Assembly: GCF_026626665.1 (NCBI RefSeq)
Contig: NZ_JAPNKE010000002.1
Coordinates: forward strand, 4,193,168-4,257,167
Direction of reading: 5' to 3'
DNA from: Nannocystis pusilla
GTDB taxonomy: Bacteria; Myxococcota_A; Polyangia; Nannocystales; Nannocystaceae
DNA length: 64,000 bases
Shown here: positions 34,467 through 42,221 of the stretch, piece after piece
Layout: every line of letters starts with the position of its first letter
How positions within the stretch are numbered: the first letter of the stretch is position 1
Position numbers and translations under genes: made by a program
The notes under the pieces: generated by a model
What the model was told of the DNA's origin: nothing
What the model saw: only the letters and a program-made list of their open reading frames with translations
Databases searched by the model: none

Positions 34467-35498
34467 GTGGTCAACGCCTACATCTCAGGGACAGGTTCCT
34501 ACGTGCCGCCGCGGGTCGTCAGCAACGACGCGCTCATCCACGAGTTCGGCGTCGACACCACGCACGAGTGGATCGTCCAGCGCACCGGCATCGAGGCCCG
34601 CCGGTTCGCCGAGGCCGGGGTGGGCACCGCCGACATGGCCGTCGAGGCCGCCCGCGCCGCGCTCACGGAAGCCGGCCTCGCCCCTCACGACCTCGACCTC
34701 ATCATCGTCGCCACCCTCTCGCCCGAGCACGCCTTCCCCGGCAGCGGCGTCTACCTGCAGCGCAAGCTCGGCCTGTGCGAGGGCGACGACGCCAAGTTCG
34801 TGCCCGCGCTCGACGTCCGCAACCAGTGCTCGGGCTTCCTCTACGGCCTGTCGACCGCGGTCGCCCACGTGCGCGCCGGCATGGCGCGCCACGTCCTCCT
34901 GGTCGGCGCCGAGACCCACTCCGCCGCGCTCGACCTCTCGCCCGAGGGCCGCGGCGTGTCCTCCCTGTTCGGCGACGGCGCCGGCGCCGTCATCGTCTCC
35001 GCCACCGACGAGGACCGCGGCGTGCGGGGCGTCTACCTCGGCGCCGACGGCCGCTTCGCCGAGGTCCTGTGCCAGAAGATCTGGGACATCCGCCAGCGAC
35101 CCTTCATCGCCAAGAACCCCGACCGCAGCGGCACTGTCCCGGCGGACATGTTGTGGGCGAGCATGGACGGCAAGGTCGTGTTCAAGCACGCCGTCGCCGC
35201 CATGGTCGGCTCGCTGATGCGCGCCTGCTCGACCCTGTCGGTCGACCTGCAGGACATCGACCTGTTCTTCTTCCACCAGGCGAACCTGCGCATCAACCAG
35301 TTCATCGCCCAGCAGCTGCAGATCCCCGAAGAGAAAGTCCCCCACAACATCGAGCGCTACGGCAACACCACCGCGGCCACCATCCCGCTGCTGCTGGCGG
35401 AGAGCGCGCGAGACGGGCGCCTTGTGCGCGGTAAGAAGGTCGCGATGGTCGCGTTCGGCAGCGGATTCACCTGGGGCGCCGCTATCGCCGACTGGTGA
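34467..35498 (+). CDS. fabH: 3-oxoacyl-ACP synthase III family protein (KASIII)
   Basis: This 343-residue thiolase-fold enzyme starts at a GTG 7 bp after GGAGG. The catalytic Cys is in DVRNQCSGFLYGL (residue 121), His in FFFHQANLRINQF (about 272) and Asn in YGNTTAATIPLLL (about 302), so the Cys-His-Asn triad is complete. The dimer/CoA motif GDGAGAVIV is present. It condenses acyl-CoA with malonyl-ACP to start fatty-acid synthesis. The segment LCQKIWDIRQRPFIAK, absent from E. coli FabH, marks a divergent subgroup that could act in secondary metabolism instead. A palindrome unit (35130-35153) encodes TVPADML. Confidence 0.9.
   Translation: MVNAYISGTGSYVPPRVVSNDALIHEFGVDTTHEWIVQRTGIEARRFAEAGVGTADMAVEAARAALTEAGLAPHDLDLIIVATLSPEHAFPGSGVYLQRKLGLCEGDDAKFVPALDVRNQCSGFLYGLSTAVAHVRAGMARHVLLVGAETHSAALDLSPEGRGVSSLFGDGAGAVIVSATDEDRGVRGVYLGADGRFAEVLCQKIWDIRQRPFIAKNPDRSGTVPADMLWASMDGKVVFKHAVAAMVGSLMRACSTLSVDLQDIDLFFFHQANLRINQFIAQQLQIPEEKVPHNIERYGNTTAATIPLLLAESARDGRLVRGKKVAMVAFGSGFTWGAAIADW
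35130..35153. repeat. Palindrome pair inside fabH
   Basis: GGCACTGTCC, spacer CGGC, GGACATGTTG. It is read through as TVPADML in the KASIII insertion. Confidence 0.7.
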
Positions 35499-35543
35499 GC
35501 GCCTGCACAGCGCCTCTCGCTAAAAACCGATCAGGGTGAGGGC

Positions 35544-35945
35544 GTGGTACGCCGCGCCGCATTGCTCCTCGTCCTCGCCGTTCTCGGGTGTGCCCCGACG
35601 ACGACGACGCAGGCGCCGCCGGAGCAGCCCACGGCCCGCGTCGAGCCCGAGCCCGCGCGGACCCAGCCGCGCCGACCGCCGCCGCCCGCGTTCGTCCAGG
35701 CCCTCGCCGAGCTCGAGCGTAACCCCAACCTCTGCCTCCGCCTCGTCGGTCCCCGTGCGGAGCCTGTCCGAAAAGCCATGTTGCGAGCCGCCCGCGGCCG
35801 CATCGACGAGGCCCGGATCGTCGCCGAGACCGCCTCCACCGAGCCGGTCGTCCGCAACGTCGAGTTCCAGTTCTTCGTCGCGCCCACCACCGCGCCTGGC
35901 GGCGACGTCGGGCTGCACACGATTCACGCGTACATGCCGCAGTGA
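35544..35945 (+). CDS. Small lipoprotein, unknown function
   Basis: This is a 133-residue protein. The GTG at 35544 gives RRAALLLVLAVLGC, a good lipoprotein signal with lipobox AVLGC. A Thr/Pro/Glu linker precedes a ~80-residue globular part (NPNLCLRLVGPRAEPVRKAM ... NVEFQFFVAPT). No family is recognised. It follows fabH by 45 bp and its stop is directly followed by a palindrome array. Another palindrome pair (35760-35783) lies in its middle. Confidence 0.6.
   Translation: MVRRAALLLVLAVLGCAPTTTTQAPPEQPTARVEPEPARTQPRRPPPPAFVQALAELERNPNLCLRLVGPRAEPVRKAMLRAARGRIDEARIVAETASTEPVVRNVEFQFFVAPTTAPGGDVGLHTIHAYMPQ
35760..35783. repeat. Palindrome pair inside the small lipoprotein gene
   Basis: GAGCCTGTCC, spacer GAAA, AGCCATGTTG. 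It encodes EPVRKAML. Confidence 0.7.
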
Positions 35946-36025
35946 ACACGTGTCCGTCTGGACATGCCCGAAAGGTCATGGCCCGGCGGACATTTCCTTG
36001 TGAGCATGTCCGCGGGGACATCTCC
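35946..36025. repeat. Six-unit period-14 palindrome array directly after a stop codon
   Basis: Cores start at 35946, 35960, 35974, 35988, 36002 and 36016: ACACGTGTCC, GGACATGCCC, GGTCATGGCC, GGACATTTCC, GAGCATGTCC, GGACATCTCC. Spacers are GTCT, GAAA, CGGC, TTGT, GCGG. The array begins on the base after the TGA at 35943-35945, so it is the 3' UTR of the lipoprotein gene. Confidence 0.9.
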
Positions 36026-36099
36026 AGCTCGCCCCGCCGCCTGCGAGGCCGGCGCCGACAGCCTCGGCGCCTCGTCCACCATCCGGCGCCGTGCCCCCG

Positions 36100-36258
36100 G
36101 TCCTCCTCGCCGTGCGCCCCCGATGACACCGCTCCCCGGCGTTCCGCGCCTCCGCGGTCGTCTCGCCGTGTGAACCCGATGACGCGCCCGCGGCGTCCGC
36201 GGTCGTCCTCGCCGGGCGCTCCCGATGACGCGCTCGCCCGCGGCCTCACGCCTCCGCC
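36100..36258. repeat. Imperfect direct repeats before the kptA stop
   Basis: Three copies of a GC-rich motif share GGTCxTCCTCGCCG followed by CCCGATGAC (CCGATGAC at 36120, 36176 and 36222). Spacings of 56 and 46 bp show decay or deletion. No gene is seen here. Confidence 0.55.
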
Positions 36259-36813
36259 TCACGGCCCGCTCAGGTAGTCCGGCGGCACGTGCTCGACCAG
36301 CCAGACCCCGTTCTCGGCCCGGTAGAACACGAAGCCCGCGTCCACCATCGCCGCCGCGTCGATCTTCAGCACCGCAGGGCGGCCGTGGCGAGCGCCGACG
36401 CGGTGGGCCGTGACCGCGTCGGCCGACAGGTGCACGTGGTGGCGTCGCATCTTCAGCAGGCCCTCGCGCAGGATCGCCGCCACCGAGCGCTCGCCTGTCC
36501 CGTGGTAGAGGATCGGCGGAGGCGCCGCCGGGACCAACTGCAGATCGACCGCGACCGTGTGGCCCTGGTTGGCGCGGATCTTCGTCTTCGTCTCGTCGAA
36601 CGCGAAGCGCTGCTTGTCGCTGGTGCGCACCACCTCCTCGAGCTGCGCCCGCGAGATCGGCCGCTGCTTGCGGGCGCAGGCGGCGAGCAGCGCCTCGACC
36701 GTGACCCATCCGCCGGGCTCGAGCTCGAGGCCGAGGCCCGCCGGATCGTGGCGCAGGTGCAGCGAGAGGAACTTGCTGAGGCGGACCCGAAGCTCGCGTC
36801 CATGGCCCGCCAC
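36259..36813 (-). CDS. kptA: RNA 2'-phosphotransferase (Tpt1/KptA family)
   Basis: This 184-residue protein covers the full family. The N-terminal winged-helix part has LSKFLSLHLRHDP. The ART-like catalytic part has KTKIRANQGHTVAVDL, YHGTGERS, HHVHLSADAVTAHRVG and the C-terminal FVFYRAENGVWLVEHVPPDYL. The family moves an internal 2'-phosphate from RNA to NAD+, giving ADP-ribose 1'',2''-cyclic phosphate. Bacteria lack the yeast-type tRNA splicing that makes the usual substrate, so the physiological target is unknown; ADP-ribose capping of nucleic-acid ends has been reported for some homologues. It is convergent with the upstream + strand genes and stands alone. Confidence 0.93.
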   Translation of the reverse strand: MAGHGRELRVRLSKFLSLHLRHDPAGLGLELEPGGWVTVEALLAACARKQRPISRAQLEEVVRTSDKQRFAFDETKTKIRANQGHTVAVDLQLVPAAPPPILYHGTGERSVAAILREGLLKMRRHHVHLSADAVTAHRVGARHGRPAVLKIDAAAMVDAGFVFYRAENGVWLVEHVPPDYLSGP

Positions 36814-37195
36814 GATCGTCGATCCGGCGCCGGCGGCAAACCCCTGACAGGCCTGTCGCGCGATCCGGCGGGCGCCCGGGCACAGGCGTCGCGCGATCTC
36901 CCGCCCGAACCGGGCGACCGCACCAATCCCCTGTCATTTCAAGGACATCCAGCGCGGGCCCCGTCGTTGCAAACCTGGGTTGGCACGGGCGGCACGCCGC
37001 TTCCTCCGCTTCCTGGCGAGTCGCCCGACCTTTGGCTTACTTGGCTTGACCACTGGCTTATCGAAGAACTTAGCCCTCTCTTAACTTAGCCCTCCGCCAT
37101 CCGCACCACCCCATCGGGTCGAGCCACGCTCGGCCCGATGCTCTTTGGTCGCCTGACGGCGTCCGCGCCGGGATTTTCGGCTATCGTCATGGGCC
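36814..37195. other. 382-bp divergent promoter gap with a low-GC repeat island
   Basis: This lies between kptA (-) and a CAP-domain lipoprotein (+). At 37031-37094 the composition drops sharply: GGCTTA/GGCTTG motifs recur three times, and the 12-mer AACTTAGCCCTC is repeated at 37067-37078 and 37083-37094 (period 16). No gene is seen. This is a plausible promoter or operator. Confidence 0.55.
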
Positions 37196-37807
37196 ATGGC
37201 CACCGCGCTCCGCGGGACGTGCGTCGGCGCGCTCCTCGTCCTCGCCTGCGATCCCCCGCTGCCGCCCGAGCAGACGGCCCCGCCCGCGGTCCCCGATCTG
37301 GCCGCCTGCGAGCCGGTGGCCGAGGGCGAGTGGCCCGACGCGTGGGCCGAGGCCGAACACGAGGTCCTGGCGCGGATCAACGAGCTGCGGGCCGAGGGCG
37401 GCAGCTGCGGGACCCTGCAGTTCTCGCCCGCGCCGCCCCTGCGCATGCAGCCGGCCCTGCGCTGCGCCGCCCGCCTGCACACCGCCGACATGATCGAGCG
37501 CGAGTACGTCAGCTCGGTCGACCCTGACGGCCTCGGCGTCGGCAGCCGCCTGGCCGGCCTCGAGTACAACGCCGCGACCTTCGCCGAAGTCGTCGCGGTC
37601 GTCACCGAGGACGCCGTCGACGAGCTCGACGACGCCGCCGACGTCGTCACCGCCTGGCGCGACAACCCGACCAGCTGCTGGCAGCTCTACGCCCGCGAGC
37701 TCACCGAGGTCGGCGTCGGCGGCCGCGAGGCCACCTACATGGCCAAGGAGGCCGAGGAGCCGCAGCGCGCCGCCTACTGGACCCTCACCCTGGCGGCCCC
37801 GCGCTGA
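37196..37807 (+). CDS. CAP/SCP-like lipoprotein 1 (divergent)
   Basis: This 203-residue protein has lipobox VLAC after RGTCVGALLVLAC. The mature domain resembles the CAP superfamily: AEHEVLARINELRAEGGSCG, then LRCAARLHTADMIEREYVS, with helix and Cys positions matching the next gene. The canonical His of the GH-x-x-N / HVNPDG-type motifs is missing (it reads SSVDPDG), so any CAP cavity is altered. It is 31 bp upstream of a better-conserved paralog, forming a tandem pair. CAP proteins in bacteria are often secreted and of unknown activity. Confidence 0.7.
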   Translation: MATALRGTCVGALLVLACDPPLPPEQTAPPAVPDLAACEPVAEGEWPDAWAEAEHEVLARINELRAEGGSCGTLQFSPAPPLRMQPALRCAARLHTADMIEREYVSSVDPDGLGVGSRLAGLEYNAATFAEVVAVVTEDAVDELDDAADVVTAWRDNPTSCWQLYARELTEVGVGGREATYMAKEAEEPQRAAYWTLTLAAPR

Positions 37808-37838
37808 CGCCCCGCGCCGCCTCTGCTACCCTGCCGCC

Positions 37839-38525
37839 ATGACCTCGCGCGGCCGTCGGATTACCTGTCTCTTCGCACCGGTCTGTACGGCCATGTTCCT
37901 GGGGACAGCTTGCAGCGACGACGGCGGCGCGGCGACCGACGACGCCACCGCGGCGGTCACCGCCAGCCCCACCTCCGATCCCACCACCGATCCCACCGGC
38001 GACACCACCGACGACACCACCGGCGGCAGCGCCGAAGACCCGGCGTGGATGACCCCGTACTGCTACACGGTGGCCGACAAGAAGTGGCTGGCCGCGTGGA
38101 TCGAGCACGAGCAGCAGGTGCTCGAGCGGATCAACGCCGCGCGGGCCGACGGCGCCGACTGCGGGAGCATGGGCAGCTTCGGCCCCGCGCCCGCGCTGAG
38201 CATGGAGGTGCGGCTCCACTGCGCCGCGCGCAAGCACTCGCAGGACATGGCCGAGCGCGGCTTCTTCGACCACGTCAACCCCGACGGCCAGGATCCCTTC
38301 GACCGCATCGAAGAGGCCGGTTACACCGGCTGGGCCGCGTTGGGCGAGAACATCGCCGCCGGCTCCGACGACCCCGGCATGACCGTCCAGGGCTGGCTGG
38401 GCAGCGACGGCCACTGCGCCAACCTCATGAACCCGCAGTACACGCACACCGGCGTCGGCTTCTACGAGGGCACCGGCGACCTCACCTACTACTGGACCCA
38501 GACCTTCGGCGCCCTCCTGCCGTGA
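37839..38525 (+). CDS. CAP/SCP-domain lipoprotein 2
   Basis: This 228-residue protein has lipobox GTAC, then an Ala/Thr/Asp linker (SPTSDPTTDPTGDTTDDTTG), then a CAP domain with LERINAARADGADCG, LHCAARKHSQDMAERGFFDH, HVNPDGQDPFDRIEEAGY and GENIAAG, and the C-terminal NPQYTHTGVGFYEG. The CAP His/Glu residues appear present. The ATG at 37839 gives the lipoprotein signal. The signal-peptide codons consist of a four-unit palindrome array, so the leader sequence itself (CLFAPVCTAMFLGTAC) is repeat-derived. Confidence 0.85.
   Translation: MTSRGRRITCLFAPVCTAMFLGTACSDDGGAATDDATAAVTASPTSDPTTDPTGDTTDDTTGGSAEDPAWMTPYCYTVADKKWLAAWIEHEQQVLERINAARADGADCGSMGSFGPAPALSMEVRLHCAARKHSQDMAERGFFDHVNPDGQDPFDRIEEAGYTGWAALGENIAAGSDDPGMTVQGWLGSDGHCANLMNPQYTHTGVGFYEGTGDLTYYWTQTFGALLP
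37861..37912. repeat. Four-unit palindrome array forming signal-peptide codons
   Basis: Cores TTACCTGTCT, GCACCGGTCT, GGCCATGTTC, GGACAGCTTG start at 37861, 37875, 37889 and 37903. Spacers are CTTC, GTAC and CTGG. Confidence 0.8.
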
Positions 38526-38568
38526 AGCGGCCTGACCCCGCCCCGCCGCGGTGCTATCCTCGCCACCC

Positions 38569-39375
38569 ATGGCCCGCACCCGTCGCAGCCTGCTCGCCGG
38601 CGCCGCCGGCCTCTGCGCCGCAGCCGCGACCCGACCGCTGCGGGCCCAGGAGCCCGGCCTGTTCGGCCCGCTCGGCGGCGACGAGTTCCGCGAGCCGACC
38701 GCCGTCCTCACCGTCGACCTGCCGCAGCTGCAGTACCCCGGCAAGTGGAACCCGCGCCCCGGGGCCATGCGCGAGCTCGCCGTCGAGCTGCGCCTGCGCA
38801 CCCGCCTCGAGCCCGTGCGCGAGCCCAGCATCGTCACCGCCGACTCGCGGCGCCTGTTCGACACCCCGTTCCTCTACGTCGCCGGCGAGGGCAACCTGCC
38901 GCCGCTCGGCGCCGCCGCCGAGACCGCCCTCGGCCGCTTCCTCGACCTCGGCGGCATGATCGTGTTCGACGCCGCCGACGGCGGCGCCGACCTCGGCTTC
39001 GAGAAGGACGTCACCGCCCTGCTCGGACGGATCTTGCCCGGCGCCGCGCTCACCCGCGTCGCCGCCGACCACGTCCTCTACCGCTCGTTCTACCTCGTCG
39101 AGACCCCGCTCGGTCGCACCAGCACTTTCGACCATGTCCTCGGGATCCACGAGGAGGGCCGGCTCAAGGCCCTGCTCGTGCGCAACGACCTCGGCGGCGC
39201 GCTGGCCCGCGGCGAGTCGGGCCTGTTCACCTGGCCGTGCGTCCCCGGCGGCGCCGACCAGCGCGAGTGGGCCTTCCGCTTCGCCGTCAACATCCTCCTC
39301 TACGCCACCTGCACCGACTACAAGGCCGACCGCGCCCACGTCGAGACCCTCCTCCGCAACCGGCGGTGGCGCTGA
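38569..39375 (+). CDS. DUF4159-type exported protein
   Basis: This 268-residue protein has N-terminal ARTRRSLLAGAAGLCAAAATRPLRA, a twin-Arg-like signal peptide. The mature part reads FGPLGGDEFREPTAVLTVDLPQLQY and GGMIVFDAADGGADLGFEKDV, ending FRFAVNILLYATCTDYKADR, the pattern of DUF4159 proteins, which have a glutamine-amidotransferase-like fold without catalytic residues. In myxobacteria such genes sit with BatA/VWA-type membrane proteins, as here: the next gene begins 6 bp downstream. The start at 38569 (MARTRR) is preferred over an upstream in-frame codon because it starts at the Arg pair. Confidence 0.7.
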   Translation: MARTRRSLLAGAAGLCAAAATRPLRAQEPGLFGPLGGDEFREPTAVLTVDLPQLQYPGKWNPRPGAMRELAVELRLRTRLEPVREPSIVTADSRRLFDTPFLYVAGEGNLPPLGAAAETALGRFLDLGGMIVFDAADGGADLGFEKDVTALLGRILPGAALTRVAADHVLYRSFYLVETPLGRTSTFDHVLGIHEEGRLKALLVRNDLGGALARGESGLFTWPCVPGGADQREWAFRFAVNILLYATCTDYKADRAHVETLLRNRRWR

Positions 39376-39381
39376 GTTCCC

Positions 39382-41732
39382 ATGGAGCGCTGGCGCATCA
39401 CCGCGGGCCACGTCCCCGGCCCCTTCGGCCTCGTGCTGGTGCTCGTCGCCGTGGTGTTGGCGATCGCCGAGGCCGCGCGGGCGTACCGTAAACCTGTCCC
39501 CGGGGTCAGCCCGCGCCTGCGCGCCGCCCTGTTCGCCCTGCGCTGCGCCGGCGCCCTGTGCCTGCTGGCGGTCGCGCTCGAGCTCTCGCTGAGCTTCGAG
39601 ACCACCAGCGCCGCCGGCCCGCGCCTGGTCGTGCTGGTCGACGACAGCGCCAGCATGGGCGTCGCCGACGCCGAGTCGCCTGGCTCAAAGGCCATGCGGC
39701 GGATCGATCGCGTGCGCGAGCTGTGGCGCCGCTCCGAGCCCGCGCGCGCCGCCTGGAAGGAGCAGGGCCTGGCGGTCCAGGTGCGCCGCTTCGGCGAGGG
39801 CAGCGAGCCGCTCACCGGCGACGCCGAGGCCACCCTCGACCTCGCCGCGCGCCAGCCCGCCTCCGACCTCACCCGCGCCTTCGCCGAGCTCGCCGCGATC
39901 GACCCCGCCGTCGACCCGCGCCCGCTCGCCGGCGTCATCGTCATCAGCGACGGCCTGTTCGATCGCGCCGACCGCGGCGCCGACGACCCGCTGGTCCTCG
40001 CCGCCCGCGAGCTCGGCGTCCCGGTCACCGCCGTCGCCGCCGGCGCCCCGCACCTCGTCGACCTCGCCCTCACCGAGCTGCGCGCCGGCGAGTTCGCCTT
40101 CGTCGAGAACGTCGTCGAGTTCTCCGCCGACATCGAGGCCCACGGCCTCGAGGGCACCCGGACCGAGGTCGTCCTGCGCCGCGACGGCCAGGTCGTCGCC
40201 ACCGAACCATTCGTCGCCCCCGCGAGCGGCATCACCACCGTCCGCTTCGAGGTCGCCCCCGACCGCGTCGGCCAGTTCGTCTACGAGATCGAGGTCCGCC
40301 CGGTCGAGGGCGAGGCCAGCCCGCACAACAACCGCCGCGCCTTCGTCGTCAAGGTGTTGCGCGACAAGGTCCGCGCCCTGCACGTCGCCGGCCGGCCCGA
40401 CTGGGACGTCCGGGCGCTGCGCACTCTGCTCGGCCGCGACCCCAACGTCGAGCTGCTCAGCTACTACATCTTGCGCGGGGCCGACGACGCCGACCGCGAG
40501 GATCCGTTCGCCCCGCTGTCGCTCATCGCCTTCCCCACCGACGAGCTGTTCAAGGAGCAGCTCGGCAGCTTCGACCTCGTCATCCTCCACAACTTCGACG
40601 CCCTCAACCACCAGGTCGGCCGCTACTTGCCCGACATCGGCCGCTACGTCGAGGAGGGCGGCGCCCTGGTGATGATCGGCGGCGACATGGGCCTCGCCAC
40701 CGGCGACTACCCGGCCCCGGCGCTCTCGGCGGTGGTCCCGGTCGACCTGCGCGTGCCCACCGGCCTCGACACCGAGGCCTTCAAGCCCGCGGTCACCGAC
40801 GCCGGGCGCCGTCACCCGATCACCGCGTGGATCGATCACAGCGGCCTGTCCGATTGGTCAGCCTTGCCGCCGCTCGACAGCTACAACCCGGCCAAGCTCG
40901 CGCGTCACGAGGCCCAGATCGGCAGCGCAGTGCTGCTCCGTCACCCCGAGGGCGGCCCGCTGCTCACCATCGCCGAGCCCGGCCGCGGCCGCGTCCTCGT
41001 CCTCAGCACCGGCGCCAGCGGCGCCTCGGCTTCCACGCCGACCTCCCGATCGTCGACGGCGCACGCCCCTACGATCTCCTGTGGCTCGGCGCGATCCGCT
41101 GGCTCCTCCGCGACAGCGCCGCCGATCGCCTCACCCTCGAGACCGACCGCCCGACCTACCTCCTGGGCGCCCCGATCACGCTGCGAGCCGCCGCGCTCTC
41201 GCCCTCCTACGCCCCCGAGGCCGGCGTCGAGGTCGGCTGGCGCGTGCAACCACTCGGGCGCGCCGCCGACGACCCCGGCGCCGATCCCAACGCCCCCGTC
41301 ACGATCCTGTCCCAGGGGACATGGACCACCGACGCTCTCGGGCGGGCCAGCGAGACCCTCGGCGGCGGCCTCTCGGTCGGCGCCTACGAGGCCGTGGCCC
41401 AGCGCGCCGGCGGCGACGAAGCGGCCGCCGCCCCGCAGCAGGCGCGCCGCGTCTTCCTCGTCCAGGCGGCCGGCCGCGAGCTCACCCGCCTCGCCAGCGG
41501 CCCCGGCGACGAGCGGCTGGGCCGGCTCGCCGAGGCCACCGGCGGCCGCTTCTTGCGCGCCGCGGGCGACGACCTGCCTGCCGCCCCGCCGCTCGCCCCC
41601 GATCGCCAGGACCGCGAGCGCGTCGACAGCCGGCGCGACATTCCGGTGTGGAGCGGCGGCATCGCCATGGTCTTGCTCGTGATCTGCCTCGGCGGCGAAG
41701 TCCTCGTGCGCCGCCGGATCGGCCTCGCCTGA
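39382..41732 (+). CDS. Membrane protein with VWA-like and amidotransferase-like domains
   Basis: This is a protein of about 780 residues. Two N-terminal transmembrane helices (LVLVLVAVVLAIAEAAR and CAGALCLLAVALELSLSF) precede a von Willebrand A-like domain with VVLVDDSASMG, a MIDAS-type DxSxS, and VIVISDGLFDRAD. Beta-sandwich segments follow, then a ThuA/GATase1-like domain (VRALHVAGRPDWDVRAL ... LVILHNFDAL ... GALVMIGGD) and a last transmembrane helix (GGIAMVLLVICLGGEVL). A frame break near 41020 is restored by the second frame (LGFHADLPIVDG). It probably works with the DUF4159 protein in an envelope complex of unknown role. Three palindrome units lie within. Confidence 0.75.
39490..39513. 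repeat. Palindrome pair near the start of the VWA gene
   Basis: AAACCTGTCC, spacer CCGG, GGTCAGCCCG. It lies in codons after the first transmembrane helix. Confidence 0.6.
39676..39699. repeat. Palindrome pair in the VWA domain
   Basis: TCGCCTGGCT, spacer CAAA, GGCCATGCGG. It encodes SPGSKAMR. Confidence 0.6.
40842..40865. repeat. Palindrome pair in the VWA gene
   Basis: CGGCCTGTCC, spacer GATT, GGTCAGCCTT. It encodes GLSDWSAL. Confidence 0.6.
41303..41326. repeat. Palindrome pair in the VWA gene
   Basis: GATCCTGTCC, spacer CAGG, GGACATGGAC. It encodes ILSQGTWT. Confidence 0.75.
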
Positions 41733-41799
41733 AGCGCACGCGCCCCCCTGGCTGCGGCCCCTGCATTGTCGCGGCCGTCTCGGCTAAAGTCCCCGGCCG

Positions 41800-42221
41800 A
41801 TGCCCTCTCGCAGCAAGCCGCCCGCCGACGACGACCGCACCCCGCCGGGGCGGGTCTCGCGGCACATCCAACCGCTCGGCCCGCGCGTCCTCGTCCGCGT
41901 CATCAAGAGCCCCGACCGCAGCGAATCCGGGCTGTTCCTCCGGCTGGCGCGAAGGACAGCCACAGCGAGGCCTTGCTCGCCGAGGTCGTCGAGGTCGCGC
42001 GCACCATGCCCAAGCCCGGCTTCGTGGTCGACGACGACGACGACGACGACGAGCCCAAGGCCGACCTCGGCGAGAACGTCAGCGGCATCCCGGTCGGCGC
42101 CCAGGTCCTGTTCGCCAAGGATCAGGGCATCGCCGTCCCGTGGGACGAGAGCCTGCGGATCTTGAGCGTGCGCCACGTGCTCGCCATCGTCGACATCATC
42201 TCCGAGGATCACCTGCAGTGA
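41800..42221 (+). CDS. GroES/Cpn10-like protein (diverged)
   Basis: This is a protein of about 140 residues. After a charged N-terminus comes HIQPLGPRVLVRVIKSPDRSESGLF, like the first strands of chaperonin-10 including the QPLxDRVLV motif. The end (VSGIPVGAQVLFAKDQGIAVPWD ... LRILSVRHVLAIVDI) matches the closing strands KxGDxVLF...LxxxDILAIV. Between them is an unusual acidic insert with seven consecutive Asp. A frame break near 41938 lies in a C-run next to a palindrome unit; one added C gives LFLPAGAKDSHSEALL. No groEL is adjacent. It may be a stand-alone Cpn10-like protein rather than the housekeeping one. Confidence 0.7.
41940..41963. repeat. Degenerate palindrome pair at the frame break of the GroES-like gene
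   Basis: CCGGCTGGCG, spacer CGAA, GGACAGCCAC. The frame break lies within a few bases of its left end. Confidence 0.55.

Noticed and set aside
36840..36955. CCCTGTCA...AAGGACATCC near 36932 as a palindrome unit
   Set aside because: The gap between half-sites is two bases too long for the 8-4-8 rule.
36974..36995. Sigma-54 promoter (TTGGCACG...) upstream of the CAP lipoprotein
   Set aside because: A TGGCAC is present, but the -12 element at the required spacing is GCAC rather than TTGC.
37861..37912. Insertion sequence or MITE ends
   Set aside because: There is no transposase, no target-site duplication and no conserved unit longer than the 10-bp core. Units differ in sequence and number at each site.
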